Shown here: one piece after another, positions 17,902-26,904 of the stretch
Layout of the letters: each line of letters starts with the position of its first letter
Numbering within the stretch: the stretch's first letter is position 1
Source: Roseivirga sp.
Lineage (GTDB): Bacteria; Bacteroidota; Bacteroidia; Cytophagales; Cyclobacteriaceae
Direction of reading: 5' to 3'
Assembly: GCA_021404565.1 (NCBI GenBank)
Contig: JAAWWF010000006.1
Span: forward strand, 293,642 to 357,641
Length of the DNA stretch: 64,000 bases
Notes under the pieces: generated by a model
The model's database searches: none
What the model was told of the DNA's origin: nothing
What the model saw: the letters and a program-made list of their open reading frames with translations, nothing else
Translations under genes and position numbers: made by a program

Positions 17902-19068
17902 TCACTTTTTCAAACCTGCTATTCTTATACTGGCATGTTGGTTGCCGGGGTTGAGCTCCAGTGATTTTTGGTAGCTGTCGATTGCTTTTGTTTTTTCTCC
18001 CAAAGCTTCATAGGCCTCCCCCAGGCTGTCGAAGGCATTGTATGAGTCAGGATAGTTTTCTGTGTTGAGTTTAAAGAATTCCAGGGCCTGTGATCTTTCT
18101 TCTTCATTTCTGCTTCTCAGCTTCCTGTAGCCTACGCTGTTTACCAGTGGTTCGGGTGGGTTAAAACTATAGGAAAGCCTTTCCGAAATTGATTGGAAGT
18201 GTTGTACTAAACTGGCTTTGCTCTCAACATCCCTATCGGAAATACCATAGCCGTCAAAGATTGCAGAAATGCCATGGTAAAAGGCTATGGGGGGGACTGA
18301 ACCATGGTTTTCATTTTCAAAATACTCCAGTTTTGCCGGAAATTCGCCCACAGATTTACTGTTGAGTGATTCGTACAGCCTTACATGTCGGTTACGGTTT
18401 CGGATATTTCTCTTTCCCCAGTTGGCAGTGGCCATGTATATGAACCTTTCAAAGGACTGATCGGTAACCGCATCAAGTTTTTTATCCATGGTCCCGGCAT
18501 CCCAGCTGCCAAAGCTTGGGTCAACGGCTATAAATGCATTAAAGAGTGTTTCTGCCTTCATATAAGCATGAGTAGCAAGCAAACCACCCAAAGAATGCCC
18601 AAAGAGTATTCTATAGGGTATAGTTCTGAACTTACTGTCCAGATCGGGTATCAACTCGGTTTCCAGAAAGCTGAGGAAATTGTCTCCGCCCCCGAAGTCA
18701 TTCTTTCTTCTGGTGACGATTTTGTCCGGGGTAAAGTCCCTGGTGCGGCTTACGTTTTGAATGGCCACCACAATCATTTCCGGGATTCTCCGGTTTCTGT
18801 TATAGCCCGCGCTCATATAGTTGACCATGCCGGTTATCGATCTGAAATGAACCCTTCCGTCCAGCACGATGAGTAGTGGGTAATGCTTGTGTGATGATCC
18901 TTCCTGATCGTATGACTCGGGCAGGCTTATCCAGTATTCTCTGTCTTCATCCAGCACATCGGAATGGATAACCTGTTTGCTGCCGATAATTATCTGATCT
19001 TCTCCCTGTGCATTAAGGCTATGAACGGTGAAGAGTAGTACAAGGGTAAGCGATAGAAATCTGGACAT
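17902..19068 (-). CDS. Secreted esterase (PF00756/IroE type) with C-terminal TPR
   Basis: A 388-residue secreted enzyme. Signal peptide 1-20 (LNAQ). Residues ~25-280 are an alpha/beta esterase of the type represented by IroE and feruloyl esterases, with YWISLPESYD, PLLIVLDG and the nucleophile elbow FGHSLGGLLA (Ser ~156). The histidine is likely in ENENHGSVP (~252). Residues ~325-385 hold two TPR-like helices (NAFDSLGEAYEALGEKTKAI; SYQKSLELNPGN). It probably cleaves esters of siderophores or sugars outside the cytoplasm; nothing nearby confirms a siderophore role. Confidence 0.88.
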   Translation of the reverse strand: MSRFLSLTLVLLFTVHSLNAQGEDQIIIGSKQVIHSDVLDEDREYWISLPESYDQEGSSHKHYPLLIVLDGRVHFRSITGMVNYMSAGYNRNRRIPEMIVVAIQNVSRTRDFTPDKIVTRRKNDFGGGDNFLSFLETELIPDLDSKFRTIPYRILFGHSLGGLLATHAYMKAETLFNAFIAVDPSFGSWDAGTMDKKLDAVTDQSFERFIYMATANWGKRNIRNRNRHVRLYESLNSKSVGEFPAKLEYFENENHGSVPPIAFYHGISAIFDGYGISDRDVESKASLVQHFQSISERLSYSFNPPEPLVNSVGYRKLRSRNEEERSQALEFFKLNTENYPDSYNAFDSLGEAYEALGEKTKAIDSYQKSLELNPGNQHASIRIAGLKK

Positions 19069-19129
19069 TCGATTGTTTAATAGAGGAGAGTGATTCGATT
19101 AAATAAGGACTCTATTAGGGCAATGAAAG

Positions 19130-19570
19130 TTACCTGGCTTTTAAAATAGTATGAGTCCTTTGCACCACAATATCTCCTTTTTCATTGAGTTCGTTATCAT
19201 GTTTGACTTCAATGTTAAGGTGTTCTTTTTTGAGTGTAATCATTGCTCCTTTTGCCATTTCTCTCAATACATTCCATTCGTTCTCATACTGATCCATCTC
19301 GAACCAAAATTCTTGTTCTTTTTCCTGACTCCAGGTATCGGTTAGCCTTTCTATTTTATCAAGAACCAAAATTGATCTCTCATCGATGAGTTTCCCCTCC
19401 CGATAACGATTTTTCTTCAGCGTATAGTAACTGTGAAAATCCTCCAGCATTTCATCAGCGGTTGCTCCTTCATCGTAAGCGTTTCTTTGCAGTTCAAAAG
19501 GCAAGGACATGATGATCAGCGTTTTCAAGAGTTCATCAAATTGCCACTTCAGATTTTCCGGGTCTGTCAT
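19130..19570 (-). CDS. Hypothetical charged helical protein
   Basis: A 146-residue highly charged, mostly helical protein (LEDFHSYYTLKKNRYREGK; LREMAKGAMITLKKEH) without signal peptide or membrane segment. No family recognised. It starts 21 bp after the stop of the AraC-fusion gene, so it is likely its co-transcribed partner. Confidence 0.55.
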   Translation of the reverse strand: MTDPENLKWQFDELLKTLIIMSLPFELQRNAYDEGATADEMLEDFHSYYTLKKNRYREGKLIDERSILVLDKIERLTDTWSQEKEQEFWFEMDQYENEWNVLREMAKGAMITLKKEHLNIEVKHDNELNEKGDIVVQRTHTILKAR

Positions 19571-19590
19571 GATTATTATTCAATTAATTA

Positions 19591-21006
19591 TCATTCAAGG
19601 ATGCCCCTGATTTCATTTATAAACTTAAACGATTCGGTTTCGATTTCAACTGTCAGTGTACTTGTATCATCAAAATCAGGTGTTTCCACTATGGTATGAT
19701 CAATAATTGAGAGACTATCGTCAATAGATGCTGCTAAATGGTATTTGTTCCAGCTACTGCTTTTGAACATTTCCCAGTACTTTCTGCGGATGCTTTTATT
19801 CTGACCGGAGAGACAAATCTCAAAGCGCATCAGCTGATGATTCAGAATGATGACAAACTTTAGCTTCTGTTTTTTCAGCTCTGGTGTGGTCAGGGAGAAA
19901 TAAGAAAAGTCCATACTACCCCTGTAGATAGCTCCCAAGCTGAAATCGCTGGGATAGCTCTCATGAAAAAACTTCCTTAGCGCCTTCATGTAATTTATCA
20001 ATTGACCGTAATCTGCTGGTGCAGGATTTTGACTAAGCTTCAGAGCCCCATCGGCAGGCTTCCCTTTACCTGACCTTTGGTTATTTACTTCCGATTTAAC
20101 CCTGCCGGAACTCTCGAGAGGGATACAAATGTCTACTATGAATTTTTGTTCCGGATGGGTTGTATGGTCATTGTGGTAGACCTCAAAATAATCTCCGTCT
20201 CTGAATTTGTGATCATTGTCTAATACCCATGAGTACATAAATTTCCATGCTTTAGGAAAATCTACTGCCTCAATTTTGAAATGCCCGATGGCATAATAGC
20301 CTTTTTGAACGGTGACAGGCCTTATTTCTCCGTCTGCCTTAATGCTCTTATCAATGGTGACACATGCACTGTATCTCACTTTTGAAGTCGTGGTTACATG
20401 GGGGTTATCATGGTAAATAGTAATTGCTTTAAAATCGGAAGAAGGTAATATTCCCTTGTCGCTGGCCCAGGTCATCAATCTCTGATACATACCGCTCATT
20501 TGATCAAATTCTCCCATATGCATAATGCCGACACACCTTATCTCCTGTAGTTCTTCTATGGTTATTTGCGCATTCACTTCAGCCCACTTTTTAAGGTTAT
20601 CAATGCTGCAAATGTATTTTTCAGACTCAAAAGATTCTATACCAATCTTGCTAAGCACAGTTTTTCCTTCTGACTTAAACCTGGTAGGACTTATCCCATA
20701 GTACTTTTTAAAGGCTCTTGAAAAAGAGCTCTCACTGTTGAAACCATAGCTGTAGGCAAGTTCTTTGATTGGCTTATTCGCCTCCACAAGAAGGACAGAG
20801 GCGATACGTTCCAGGCGTTTTCTACCCACATATTCGTTCAGGCTTTCGCCAATAATGGTAGAAAAGGTTCTATGGAAATGATAAGGAGAGTAATGAGCTT
20901 TTTGGGCCAACAATTCAAGCGATAAGTCGGCATCAAGGTTCTTTTCAATGAAATCCAGCACATAGCTTATGCGTTTGATGTATTCCCTCTTTGTTTCGTT
21001 TTGCAT
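19591..21006 (-). CDS. AraC-family regulator fused to GyrI-like and DUF7000-like domains
   Basis: A 471-residue three-part protein. Residues 1-105 are an AraC helix-turn-helix pair (LSLELLAQKAHYSPYHFHR; IKELAYSYGFNSESSFSRAF). Residues ~135-290 are a GyrI/Rob-type effector-binding domain (TIEELQEIRCVGIMHMG; GYYAIGHFKIEAVD). A linker rich in Gly, Lys and Ser (~293-312) leads to ~320-471, which resembles small stand-alone Bacteroidota proteins annotated DUF7000 (GAIYRGSMDFSYFSL; LKFVIILNHQLMRFEI). AraC-GyrI is standard; the C-terminal addition is not. It probably senses an amphipathic ligand; the third domain may add a second input. Confidence 0.85.
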   Translation of the reverse strand: MQNETKREYIKRISYVLDFIEKNLDADLSLELLAQKAHYSPYHFHRTFSTIIGESLNEYVGRKRLERIASVLLVEANKPIKELAYSYGFNSESSFSRAFKKYYGISPTRFKSEGKTVLSKIGIESFESEKYICSIDNLKKWAEVNAQITIEELQEIRCVGIMHMGEFDQMSGMYQRLMTWASDKGILPSSDFKAITIYHDNPHVTTTSKVRYSACVTIDKSIKADGEIRPVTVQKGYYAIGHFKIEAVDFPKAWKFMYSWVLDNDHKFRDGDYFEVYHNDHTTHPEQKFIVDICIPLESSGRVKSEVNNQRSGKGKPADGALKLSQNPAPADYGQLINYMKALRKFFHESYPSDFSLGAIYRGSMDFSYFSLTTPELKKQKLKFVIILNHQLMRFEICLSGQNKSIRRKYWEMFKSSSWNKYHLAASIDDSLSIIDHTIVETPDFDDTSTLTVEIETESFKFINEIRGILE

Positions 21007-21164
21007 TTTTTAAACCCTTCAAATGCCTTAAATCCGTTTATCTCCAGGGCATACTAAATTGACTTTTTTTGTCTGAAAGAATGAACGGTGGAGGGTTAAA
21101 AATTGAAAATACTTTTCAGTTCGTGGTTATTTTTGCACAGAGAATTTGATTGTTACCCCTGACT

Positions 21165-21989
21165 TTAGTTAAGTGAAAAGGTATCTCCATCCAGGTAGAT
21201 ATGCAGCCTGAGATCCTTCATGCTGATTTTTTTAGCTTTTTCGCGCTTCCTGCCTTTTGAACCGTCAAAAACGAGGACCTGGGAAAGCCCAATGACCTTC
21301 ACCTTATTGCCTTTGACGATAATGGCCGTGGACTCATCAATACCAATGCATTTAAGACCGGGGTTTTCAATGGCCAGTGTGATTAACCGATTATGTCTGC
21401 TTCTTCTCACAAAGTGCTGATCAATGATGGCTTTTTTAACCAGGCCAAGGCCTTGAGACAATTTCGTGTTTCCTTTTTCAATTACCCGAAAGCCACCATC
21501 GGCATCAGGGTAATGCACCTGGGCTCCGGTAATCATCTTTTCGCTCATCACGGCTGCTCCGGCACTGGTACCTGCTATGGTGCCGCCCTTTTGATAACAA
21601 TCCCATACGGCTTGCTCAATGGCCGTACCGGCTACCACATTCATAAACCGGCCCTGGCTACCTCCTGAAATGTAGATGAGTTTTGCATTTCGAATTGAAT
21701 CCAGGAGTGCAGGATCGGGTGTGTCGCCTTTTATGAAATTAAATGCTGTGACAGCAGCAATGCCATTATCAACGAATTGCTTTTTGCCTGAAGCCATAGC
21801 CGCTTCGGTATTGGACGAGGACATGGGTAATACTACCGCATAGCCATTCGTACGAACATCGGCCTCATCAATCATCTGGTTGATCATATTGGCAGGGCGA
21901 GGGCCTCCACCTATGATAAAGAGCTTGCCTTGTGCCAGCGTATTCAGGTGGATTAACAGGAGACAGAGGAGTAGGGAGAGCTTTTTCAT
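21165..21989 (-). CDS. Cyanophycinase-family serine peptidase (S51)
   Basis: A 274-residue protein with a signal peptide (1-20, TLAQ). The glycine-rich start KLFIIGGGP, the nucleophile motif GTSAGAAVM (Ser142) and IGIDESTAIIV are those of the S51 family that splits the Arg-Asp storage polymer cyanophycin or related peptides. The secretion signal implies action on external polymer, not on an internal store. No cyanophycin synthetase is in the window. It could instead be an isoaspartyl-type dipeptidase, but the length and motifs favour cyanophycinase. Confidence 0.9.
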   Translation of the reverse strand: MKKLSLLLCLLLIHLNTLAQGKLFIIGGGPRPANMINQMIDEADVRTNGYAVVLPMSSSNTEAAMASGKKQFVDNGIAAVTAFNFIKGDTPDPALLDSIRNAKLIYISGGSQGRFMNVVAGTAIEQAVWDCYQKGGTIAGTSAGAAVMSEKMITGAQVHYPDADGGFRVIEKGNTKLSQGLGLVKKAIIDQHFVRRSRHNRLITLAIENPGLKCIGIDESTAIIVKGNKVKVIGLSQVLVFDGSKGRKREKAKKISMKDLRLHIYLDGDTFSLN

Positions 21990-22141
21990 GTTCGGGTTTT
22001 TGACTGAGGCAATGCCTTTGCTTCTTAATTTATCCTAAGCGTGGCAGCTCTATGACAGGAATTCTATATGCGTCACTGATGGTTGACAAACGGTAGTGCC
22101 GGGACAGGTTCAAAGGACTTAGGTCTATAGCTCTCTTAAAT

Positions 22142-23197
22142 CTACTCTAAAGCGTTGAGAATCATGGTCATAATTGTGTTTGACCTTCCATGAGCATATC
22201 GCTGACCATAGGCACTGGCAGTAAGAGCGATCACCATCTTTTTGTCGGGAATTACGATCAGCTGATTGCCACCATTTCCTGAGGCAAACAGGTAGTCTGT
22301 TTTCTTTCCGGCAAAAGTTCTGGTGGATTTGTACCACAAAAGACCGTAGGAATCGGCCAGGGAAAATTCTTTGGAAAGATCAAAGTTCTTATGCTCCACT
22401 AGTTCCTTTGTATAGTCTGAATTCATGAGCTGTGTGCCGTTCCACTTTCCTCCATTCACTACCAAGAGGCCAAGTTTGGCAAAATCCAAAGTGGTCAGGT
22501 ATAAGTTACCTGCGGCTCCGGTCTGGTTAGCGGCATTGGTATACCAATAGACTTGCTCTATTTCCAGGGGGGCAAATAGTTTTTGCTGAGCATAGTCTCT
22601 CAGACTCATGCCCGATGCTTCTTCAATGGCCAGGCCAATCAGCAAGGCATTAATATCTGCATAAACCCAGCGCTTACCGGGTTTGGAGTTCACAGGAATG
22701 TTGAGCAGGTATTCTTTCCAATCGTCTTTACCCATCCAGTTACCCGCCTGACCGGGTGTTTGTGGATCATTGGTATCTGCATCCAGCCCTGATGACATAT
22801 CAAGGAGGTGCCTGAGCTTGATCTTTTTGTAGTCCTCATTGACAGAGCGGTTTTTGCTTTTGGAAAAAAGGGAGTAAACGTCCTGGTCTAAATCATGGAT
22901 CAGCCCTTCTTGTATGGCCACTCCCAACAGCAGGGCCGTGATGCTCTTGCCTGCTGACCGTATATCCAGAATCGTATTTCTCCAGAAAGTGTTGAAGTAT
23001 TCCTCTATCACGATTTTATCGTCTTTGATCACTACCAAACCTCTGAAGTCTTTATGTGAAGTCTCTTGGATAGCCCCGATCAGATAATTAACAGAGTCTC
23101 TGTTGAGACCGGCCTCTTCAGGGCTTATAACGTCCAACTTTTGCGCTTTTAGAACCGTAATGGAAAACAAGCTTAAAATCAGTAGGAGGGGTCTCAT
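22142..23197 (-). CDS. Serine hydrolase, class C beta-lactamase family
   Basis: A 351-residue secreted enzyme with a signal peptide ending LKAQ. The active-site S-x-x-K is Ser81-Ala-Gly-Lys84 (RSAGKSITALL), the tyrosine motif is in RWVYADINALL (~164-174), and a late Gly-rich motif FASGNGGNQLIV (~306-317) takes the place of KTG. LLDMSSGLD is the usual loop. It belongs to the short RSAGKS-type branch common in Bacteroidota, with esterase or amidase activity of unknown target. Confidence 0.9.
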   Translation of the reverse strand: MRPLLLILSLFSITVLKAQKLDVISPEEAGLNRDSVNYLIGAIQETSHKDFRGLVVIKDDKIVIEEYFNTFWRNTILDIRSAGKSITALLLGVAIQEGLIHDLDQDVYSLFSKSKNRSVNEDYKKIKLRHLLDMSSGLDADTNDPQTPGQAGNWMGKDDWKEYLLNIPVNSKPGKRWVYADINALLIGLAIEEASGMSLRDYAQQKLFAPLEIEQVYWYTNAANQTGAAGNLYLTTLDFAKLGLLVVNGGKWNGTQLMNSDYTKELVEHKNFDLSKEFSLADSYGLLWYKSTRTFAGKKTDYLFASGNGGNQLIVIPDKKMVIALTASAYGQRYAHGRSNTIMTMILNALE

Positions 23198-23370
23198 ATC
23201 GGTTGTAGGGTTTTTGTAAAAGAATGATCGGTCAGCACCTGGTAGTAAGATTTACAATTTACGATTGTACTCGGTAATTTGTACTGGGTCTTAAATATTA
23301 CGATTTGCCGCAACCCAAGCAGCCTTGAAGGGGGTAGAGTTTTCAATTTGCCCCGAAAACTCACACCCAC

Positions 23371-23393
23371 AAAAAGGGGCTGGTACTCGCCCC
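23371..23393 (-). terminator. Short terminator-like hairpin after the DIP1984 gene
   Basis: On the minus strand GGGGC-GAGTACCA-GCCCC is followed by TTTTT, ~20 bp past the DIP1984-family stop. The stem is only 5 bp, so the call is modest. A second perfect stem GAGTTTTC/GAAAACTC lies at 23337-23362. Confidence 0.5.
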
Positions 23394-23412
23394 GATCATT
23401 CCGCCTTTCGGC

Positions 23413-23856
23413 TTATTCTTTTAGTTCAGTTAACCAATTTACTTCTTGAATTTTGCTGTCGATGTCTCTAAAAGCTCTTCCTGTTTGATCAATTTCTATT
23501 TGAAGTGCTTTTATATCTACTGTAGCTTTTTGACTCCCGTACCCACCATTATTTATTTGAGCGCCCTGTCTGATGTTTCTAAGATTTTCAGATAAGAGTT
23601 TGAGAGAATCACGCCTTGCCAATGCCTCCATAAGTGATGCACCATCAAGTTGAGTTTCATTGTTTGTTTTGTTTATCCTTACAATGATTGACTCCAGGTC
23701 CTGGTTGGTTTTCCTAAGTTGGGCTAAAAGTTTTGTTGGGTCTTCCTGGGGTGACTTACCATCCGTTACGATTAGAACGGGTCGAATTCTATTTAACAGG
23801 TGTTGAATTTTTTTTAACAAATCCGCTCTAAGCAGAAGTCCTTCGGCTAATTTCAT
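23413..23856 (-). CDS. DIP1984-family protein
   Basis: A 147-residue helical protein. MKLAEGLLLRADLLKKI, DLESIIVRINKTNNET, LMEALARRDSLKLLSENLR and the C-terminal DSKIQEVNW match the DIP1984 (septicolysin-like) family almost end to end. Family members are soluble coiled-coil proteins of undetermined function, though the septicolysin name suggests a pore-forming lineage. It stands alone, so context adds nothing. Confidence 0.9.
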   Translation of the reverse strand: MKLAEGLLLRADLLKKIQHLLNRIRPVLIVTDGKSPQEDPTKLLAQLRKTNQDLESIIVRINKTNNETQLDGASLMEALARRDSLKLLSENLRNIRQGAQINNGGYGSQKATVDIKALQIEIDQTGRAFRDIDSKIQEVNWLTELKE

Positions 23857-24141
23857 TCTGAATCTACTTTTATATAGTTCTCTAATATTATTTACTTTTC
23901 AAATGTATTGCTCAAGTACGCATTCTATTTGCGTAGTAAGTTATGGTTAAAGTCTGTTGAGAGTTAAGAGGTTTCCTGCAGTTTGTTCACGTTTGGAATC
24001 TGGTCAAAACTGCCGGAAAAACCTATGGTGACTACGTAAAGAAAAATCAATGTCTGATTTGAAACTGGTCGCATACTTTTTGTGGCAGTGACTAATCACC
24101 CTGATTTCCGGTCAAAACAAGAAAATCGATTACCAGCGAAA

Positions 24142-24804
24142 CTACTTCTCCCTTTTTGTCAATGCCCAATAGGCAGGATATGTGCCATCACCGAAACCTG
24201 AATGGAACATGGCTACATTAAGGTTGGTCTCAGGCAATTTAAAGTTTACCCAATCACCTGGGTCTGAAGGGTCGTCCGGAGCCTGTGCGTTTTTCTTAAA
24301 TTCTTTGGCTAACAGATCATCGTAGATGTTACTCCGGGGATTTGCCTTCATAAATTCTGATTCGAATTTGAGGTAAGCAACAGCAGATTGGTAATCCAGG
24401 AAAGAACCCAAACCAGCATCAACTGGAAACCCAAAGTAATCATCCTTATCAGTCAATTCGTTGATGTCTTCTCCTGCTCTAAGAGCCATTACCCATTTTT
24501 CTGCCTTCGGGTCATCGAATTCGAGCTTTGCTATGGCATATCTTTCTCCTGAATCAGGAATTTTGGCCACATATATCTTTACAGGGTACTTTCCGGGCTT
24601 CACCCTTTTTGTAAGTGGAGCCATGTGGGGGTATAACAACGGGTCACACACTACAATTTGCCCACTTGGTACACTTAGATTACCAATTTCAAGCAATTCG
24701 AGAGGGATGCCCTTAAATTCCTCTTTGTCAAAAAGGACGTTATAATCGATTGGCGATAGAACTTGGGTCTTATTCTTTGTCTTGCTTTTATATAGTCTGA
24801 ACAT
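24142..24804 (-). CDS. DUF4241-domain protein
   Basis: A 220-residue cytoplasmic protein matching DUF4241: GNLSVPSGQIVVCDPLLYP, PGKYPVKIYVAKIP, and a C-terminal SGFGDGTYPAYWALT, the family's typical ending. DUF4241 proteins occur as stand-alone genes and in polymorphic-toxin immunity neighbourhoods. No toxin gene is adjacent here, so the immunity role is not supported by context. Confidence 0.88.
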   Translation of the reverse strand: MFRLYKSKTKNKTQVLSPIDYNVLFDKEEFKGIPLELLEIGNLSVPSGQIVVCDPLLYPHMAPLTKRVKPGKYPVKIYVAKIPDSGERYAIAKLEFDDPKAEKWVMALRAGEDINELTDKDDYFGFPVDAGLGSFLDYQSAVAYLKFESEFMKANPRSNIYDDLLAKEFKKNAQAPDDPSDPGDWVNFKLPETNLNVAMFHSGFGDGTYPAYWALTKREK

Positions 24805-24872
24805 TACTTATTCTCTTGCGGATTAAATGCTGGATTGCTGAGAAGAATTCTTAGGCCAATCATGGGTAGCTG

Positions 24873-25256
24873 TTACCCCGAAAAATAGGCTTTCATGGGT
24901 TGAAAGTAATGATTGTCCCAGCCCTTGATATAGTGCTCCCCGCTCTCCGGAACGTTGGTGTGAATCAGAGTCAACTCGGTTTGCCCATCAGTTTCTTTGA
25001 GCAGAATTTCTATTTGAGAGTCTACTTCATAGGCTTCAAACTGGGAAGTTCTCCACGACTGTAAAATCCTGCTATAGGGCTCTAATTCCAGGTTTTGGCC
25101 TTTAATATAGCCATCCCATGCCGTGAAGTCGTCCCCGACTTCATCGGATGCGGAGGCTTCTCCTCCCGTCATATTGGTGTGCCCTTCACTTGTGAGCCAG
25201 GCGGTGTAGATTTCTTTAGCTCCTGAGTTGATGGTAGTTTTTAGTTCGAATTCCAT
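24873..25256 (-). CDS. SRPBCC/AHSA1-like domain protein
   Basis: A 127-residue single-domain START-like protein. KTTINSGAKEIYTAWLTSEGH opens the fold, GYIKGQNLELEPYSRILQSW forms the central strands, and GWDNHYFQPMKAYF is the C-terminal helix. This is the AHSA1 (Aha1-like) branch of SRPBCC ligand-binding proteins. Function in bacteria is unknown. Lies 69 bp downstream of nothing related; same strand as the DUF4241 gene. Confidence 0.85.
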   Translation of the reverse strand: MEFELKTTINSGAKEIYTAWLTSEGHTNMTGGEASASDEVGDDFTAWDGYIKGQNLELEPYSRILQSWRTSQFEAYEVDSQIEILLKETDGQTELTLIHTNVPESGEHYIKGWDNHYFQPMKAYFSG

Positions 25257-25356
25257 ATTCTCTCTCTGTCCGATTCTTTAGTCTACTGAAGTTCCTTATA
25301 AGTCTGACAATAATCAAACTAACCAGTTGATTTACAGGAGGGGAGAGGATGAGCTT

Positions 25357-26004
25357 TTAAAAGTCTAACAACCCCGTAAGGCTCTTAAAATCATCAATGA
25401 TATAGGTCGGCCTTTGTCGGGCTAATTCTTCTCTCGTGTTGTTTCCATAGGTAACGCCACAGGTATTAACATGAGCCCTTTGCCCCATTTCTATATCAAA
25501 AACGGTATCGCCTACCACTAAACATTCATGAGGTGGATAGTTATGGCGGTTCATGATATGGTTGACAAGATCTGGCGATGGCTTTTTGTTTTTTGCATCT
25601 TCTTCGCCCCCTATAAAGGCAAAAAGCTCATAGATGCCCTGCTTTTTAAGAATCTTAATCAAGGCCTCTTGGCCTTTGCTTGAGGCAATGGTCAGATTCA
25701 CTCCTTTCTGATGGAGATAACGCAATGTAGTCTCGACATTTTCAAAAAGTGAAATGCTTTCTATGGCAATTTCATTGTAATGCTGGCGATAAATCAGGGT
25801 GGCATCCCGGATCAAACTTTCATCAAGCGATAATGCTTGTTCGAAGGTGCTTTTGAGGGGCAAACCTATCAGACCCTTTACGAGCTGTTCATCGACATTC
25901 CTGATCTTAAAGCGCTCCGCCACAAACTTCATCGATTGCAGGATACTTTCCCGGGTATCGGCCAAGGTGCCATCAAAGTCTAAAATCAGGGTGCTGTAAT
26001 TCAT
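25357..26004 (-). CDS. HAD-family phosphatase (phosphoglycolate-phosphatase-like)
   Basis: A 215-residue HAD hydrolase. Motif I is LILDFDGTLAD (nucleophile Asp9, acid Asp11), motif II the Ser/Thr in TIASSKG (~108), motif III the Lys in KKPSPD (~141), motif IV VVGDTVFDIEMG (~165). A helical cap lies between motifs I and II. These enzymes dephosphorylate small metabolites such as phosphoglycolate or pyrophosphate. The exact substrate is not deducible. Confidence 0.92.
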   Translation of the reverse strand: MNYSTLILDFDGTLADTRESILQSMKFVAERFKIRNVDEQLVKGLIGLPLKSTFEQALSLDESLIRDATLIYRQHYNEIAIESISLFENVETTLRYLHQKGVNLTIASSKGQEALIKILKKQGIYELFAFIGGEEDAKNKKPSPDLVNHIMNRHNYPPHECLVVGDTVFDIEMGQRAHVNTCGVTYGNNTREELARQRPTYIIDDFKSLTGLLDF

Positions 26005-26029
26005 CTCTTTTTTTGAATGTGCAAGAGGG

Positions 26030-26488
26030 TCAGTGTTTCAGGTATTTCTTAAAAAATATGATGGCCGAGATGCCAATCCATAAGGCTATTAGTAATATAG
26101 CAAGGCTAACGAGAAAATGTACCCGCAAGGTAGCCCTGGGGTAGTTTATCTCTGGATTTGAAGGATCATAGACTACCTTAAAGATGTTTTCAAAGTTTTC
26201 ATCCCGACTGCTGGTCATGACCATTAATGGTTCAAACATGCTGGACTCATTTCTTATAGTATCGGAGTTTGCGATAAAATAAAATAAGTACCGTGCGCGC
26301 TCTCCTCTTCTTTGCTTTGCACCAATTTTCTTTTCCATTACTGCGGTGGAAATTTCACCTTGAGTGAACAAGTTGATGTCATCCATAAAGCCAGGTCCTC
26401 TCCATAAAATGAGAAGAAGGCAAACAACAACCAGAAACACTCCTACGGAAATAGCAGACGGTTCTTCGGAGTCAGTTTTCTTTGTCAT
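26030..26488 (-). CDS. Small membrane protein, two TM with soluble loop (DUF3592-like)
   Basis: A 152-residue protein with TMs at ~13-33 and ~122-143, enclosing a soluble loop containing GAKQRRGERARYLFYFI and VVYDPSNPEINYP. The YDPxNP wording is that of DUF3592-type membrane proteins. It lies 5 bp from the next gene upstream and 25 bp from the HAD gene, so a small transcription unit is likely. Function unknown. Confidence 0.65.
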   Translation of the reverse strand: MTKKTDSEEPSAISVGVFLVVVCLLLILWRGPGFMDDINLFTQGEISTAVMEKKIGAKQRRGERARYLFYFIANSDTIRNESSMFEPLMVMTSSRDENFENIFKVVYDPSNPEINYPRATLRVHFLVSLAILLIALWIGISAIIFFKKYLKH

Positions 26489-26493
26489 GACTT

Positions 26494-26871
26494 TTAACTG
26501 TTTGTGTTTCGACTTGCGTAGCGCCTGATTTTTCTGAGTCTGCTGTGAATAAGTAATGTCAACACTCCCCCGATGATTGAATAAACGGTATCTGTCGTAT
26601 CGAATGGGCTGTCCCCCAAAGATTGATAGACCTCAAAGAGTATTGAATTCAGGGTAACAATTGTTGTAACGTACAGAACTTTGAATTGCGGGTTGATGGA
26701 CAGAAGGAATGAAAAACCAATGACGTATAATAAACTGGGAGAACTATTGGAAAAACCCAGATCTTCAAAACCATTTGAATACACAAAAGGGCGATAAACA
26801 ATCTTGCTTAAAAACCCTGCGGATACAAACAACAATCCAGTGATGAAGTGCCAATATCTTGCTTGATTCAT
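26494..26871 (-). CDS. Small integral membrane protein (VanZ-like layout)
   Basis: A 125-residue protein with four hydrophobic helices (~8-25, 45-60, 66-82, 95-112) and a basic tail (RLRKIRRYASR). Size and topology resemble VanZ-like proteins, with ILFEVYQSL and DSPFDTTDTVYSIIGG like the VanZ E-x-x-Q and D-x-x-D region. Role unknown; start and stop fit tightly with the downstream DUF3592-like gene. Confidence 0.6.
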   Translation of the reverse strand: MNQARYWHFITGLLFVSAGFLSKIVYRPFVYSNGFEDLGFSNSSPSLLYVIGFSFLLSINPQFKVLYVTTIVTLNSILFEVYQSLGDSPFDTTDTVYSIIGGVLTLLIHSRLRKIRRYASRNTNS

Positions 26872-26904
26872 TGTCCTAAATTGTCAGCCTCTTGTCTGCC
26901 TTTC

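Noticed and set aside
24142..24804. Polymorphic-toxin immunity role of DUF4241
   Set aside because: DUF4241 can occur in such loci, but there is no toxin or secretion module next to it here.
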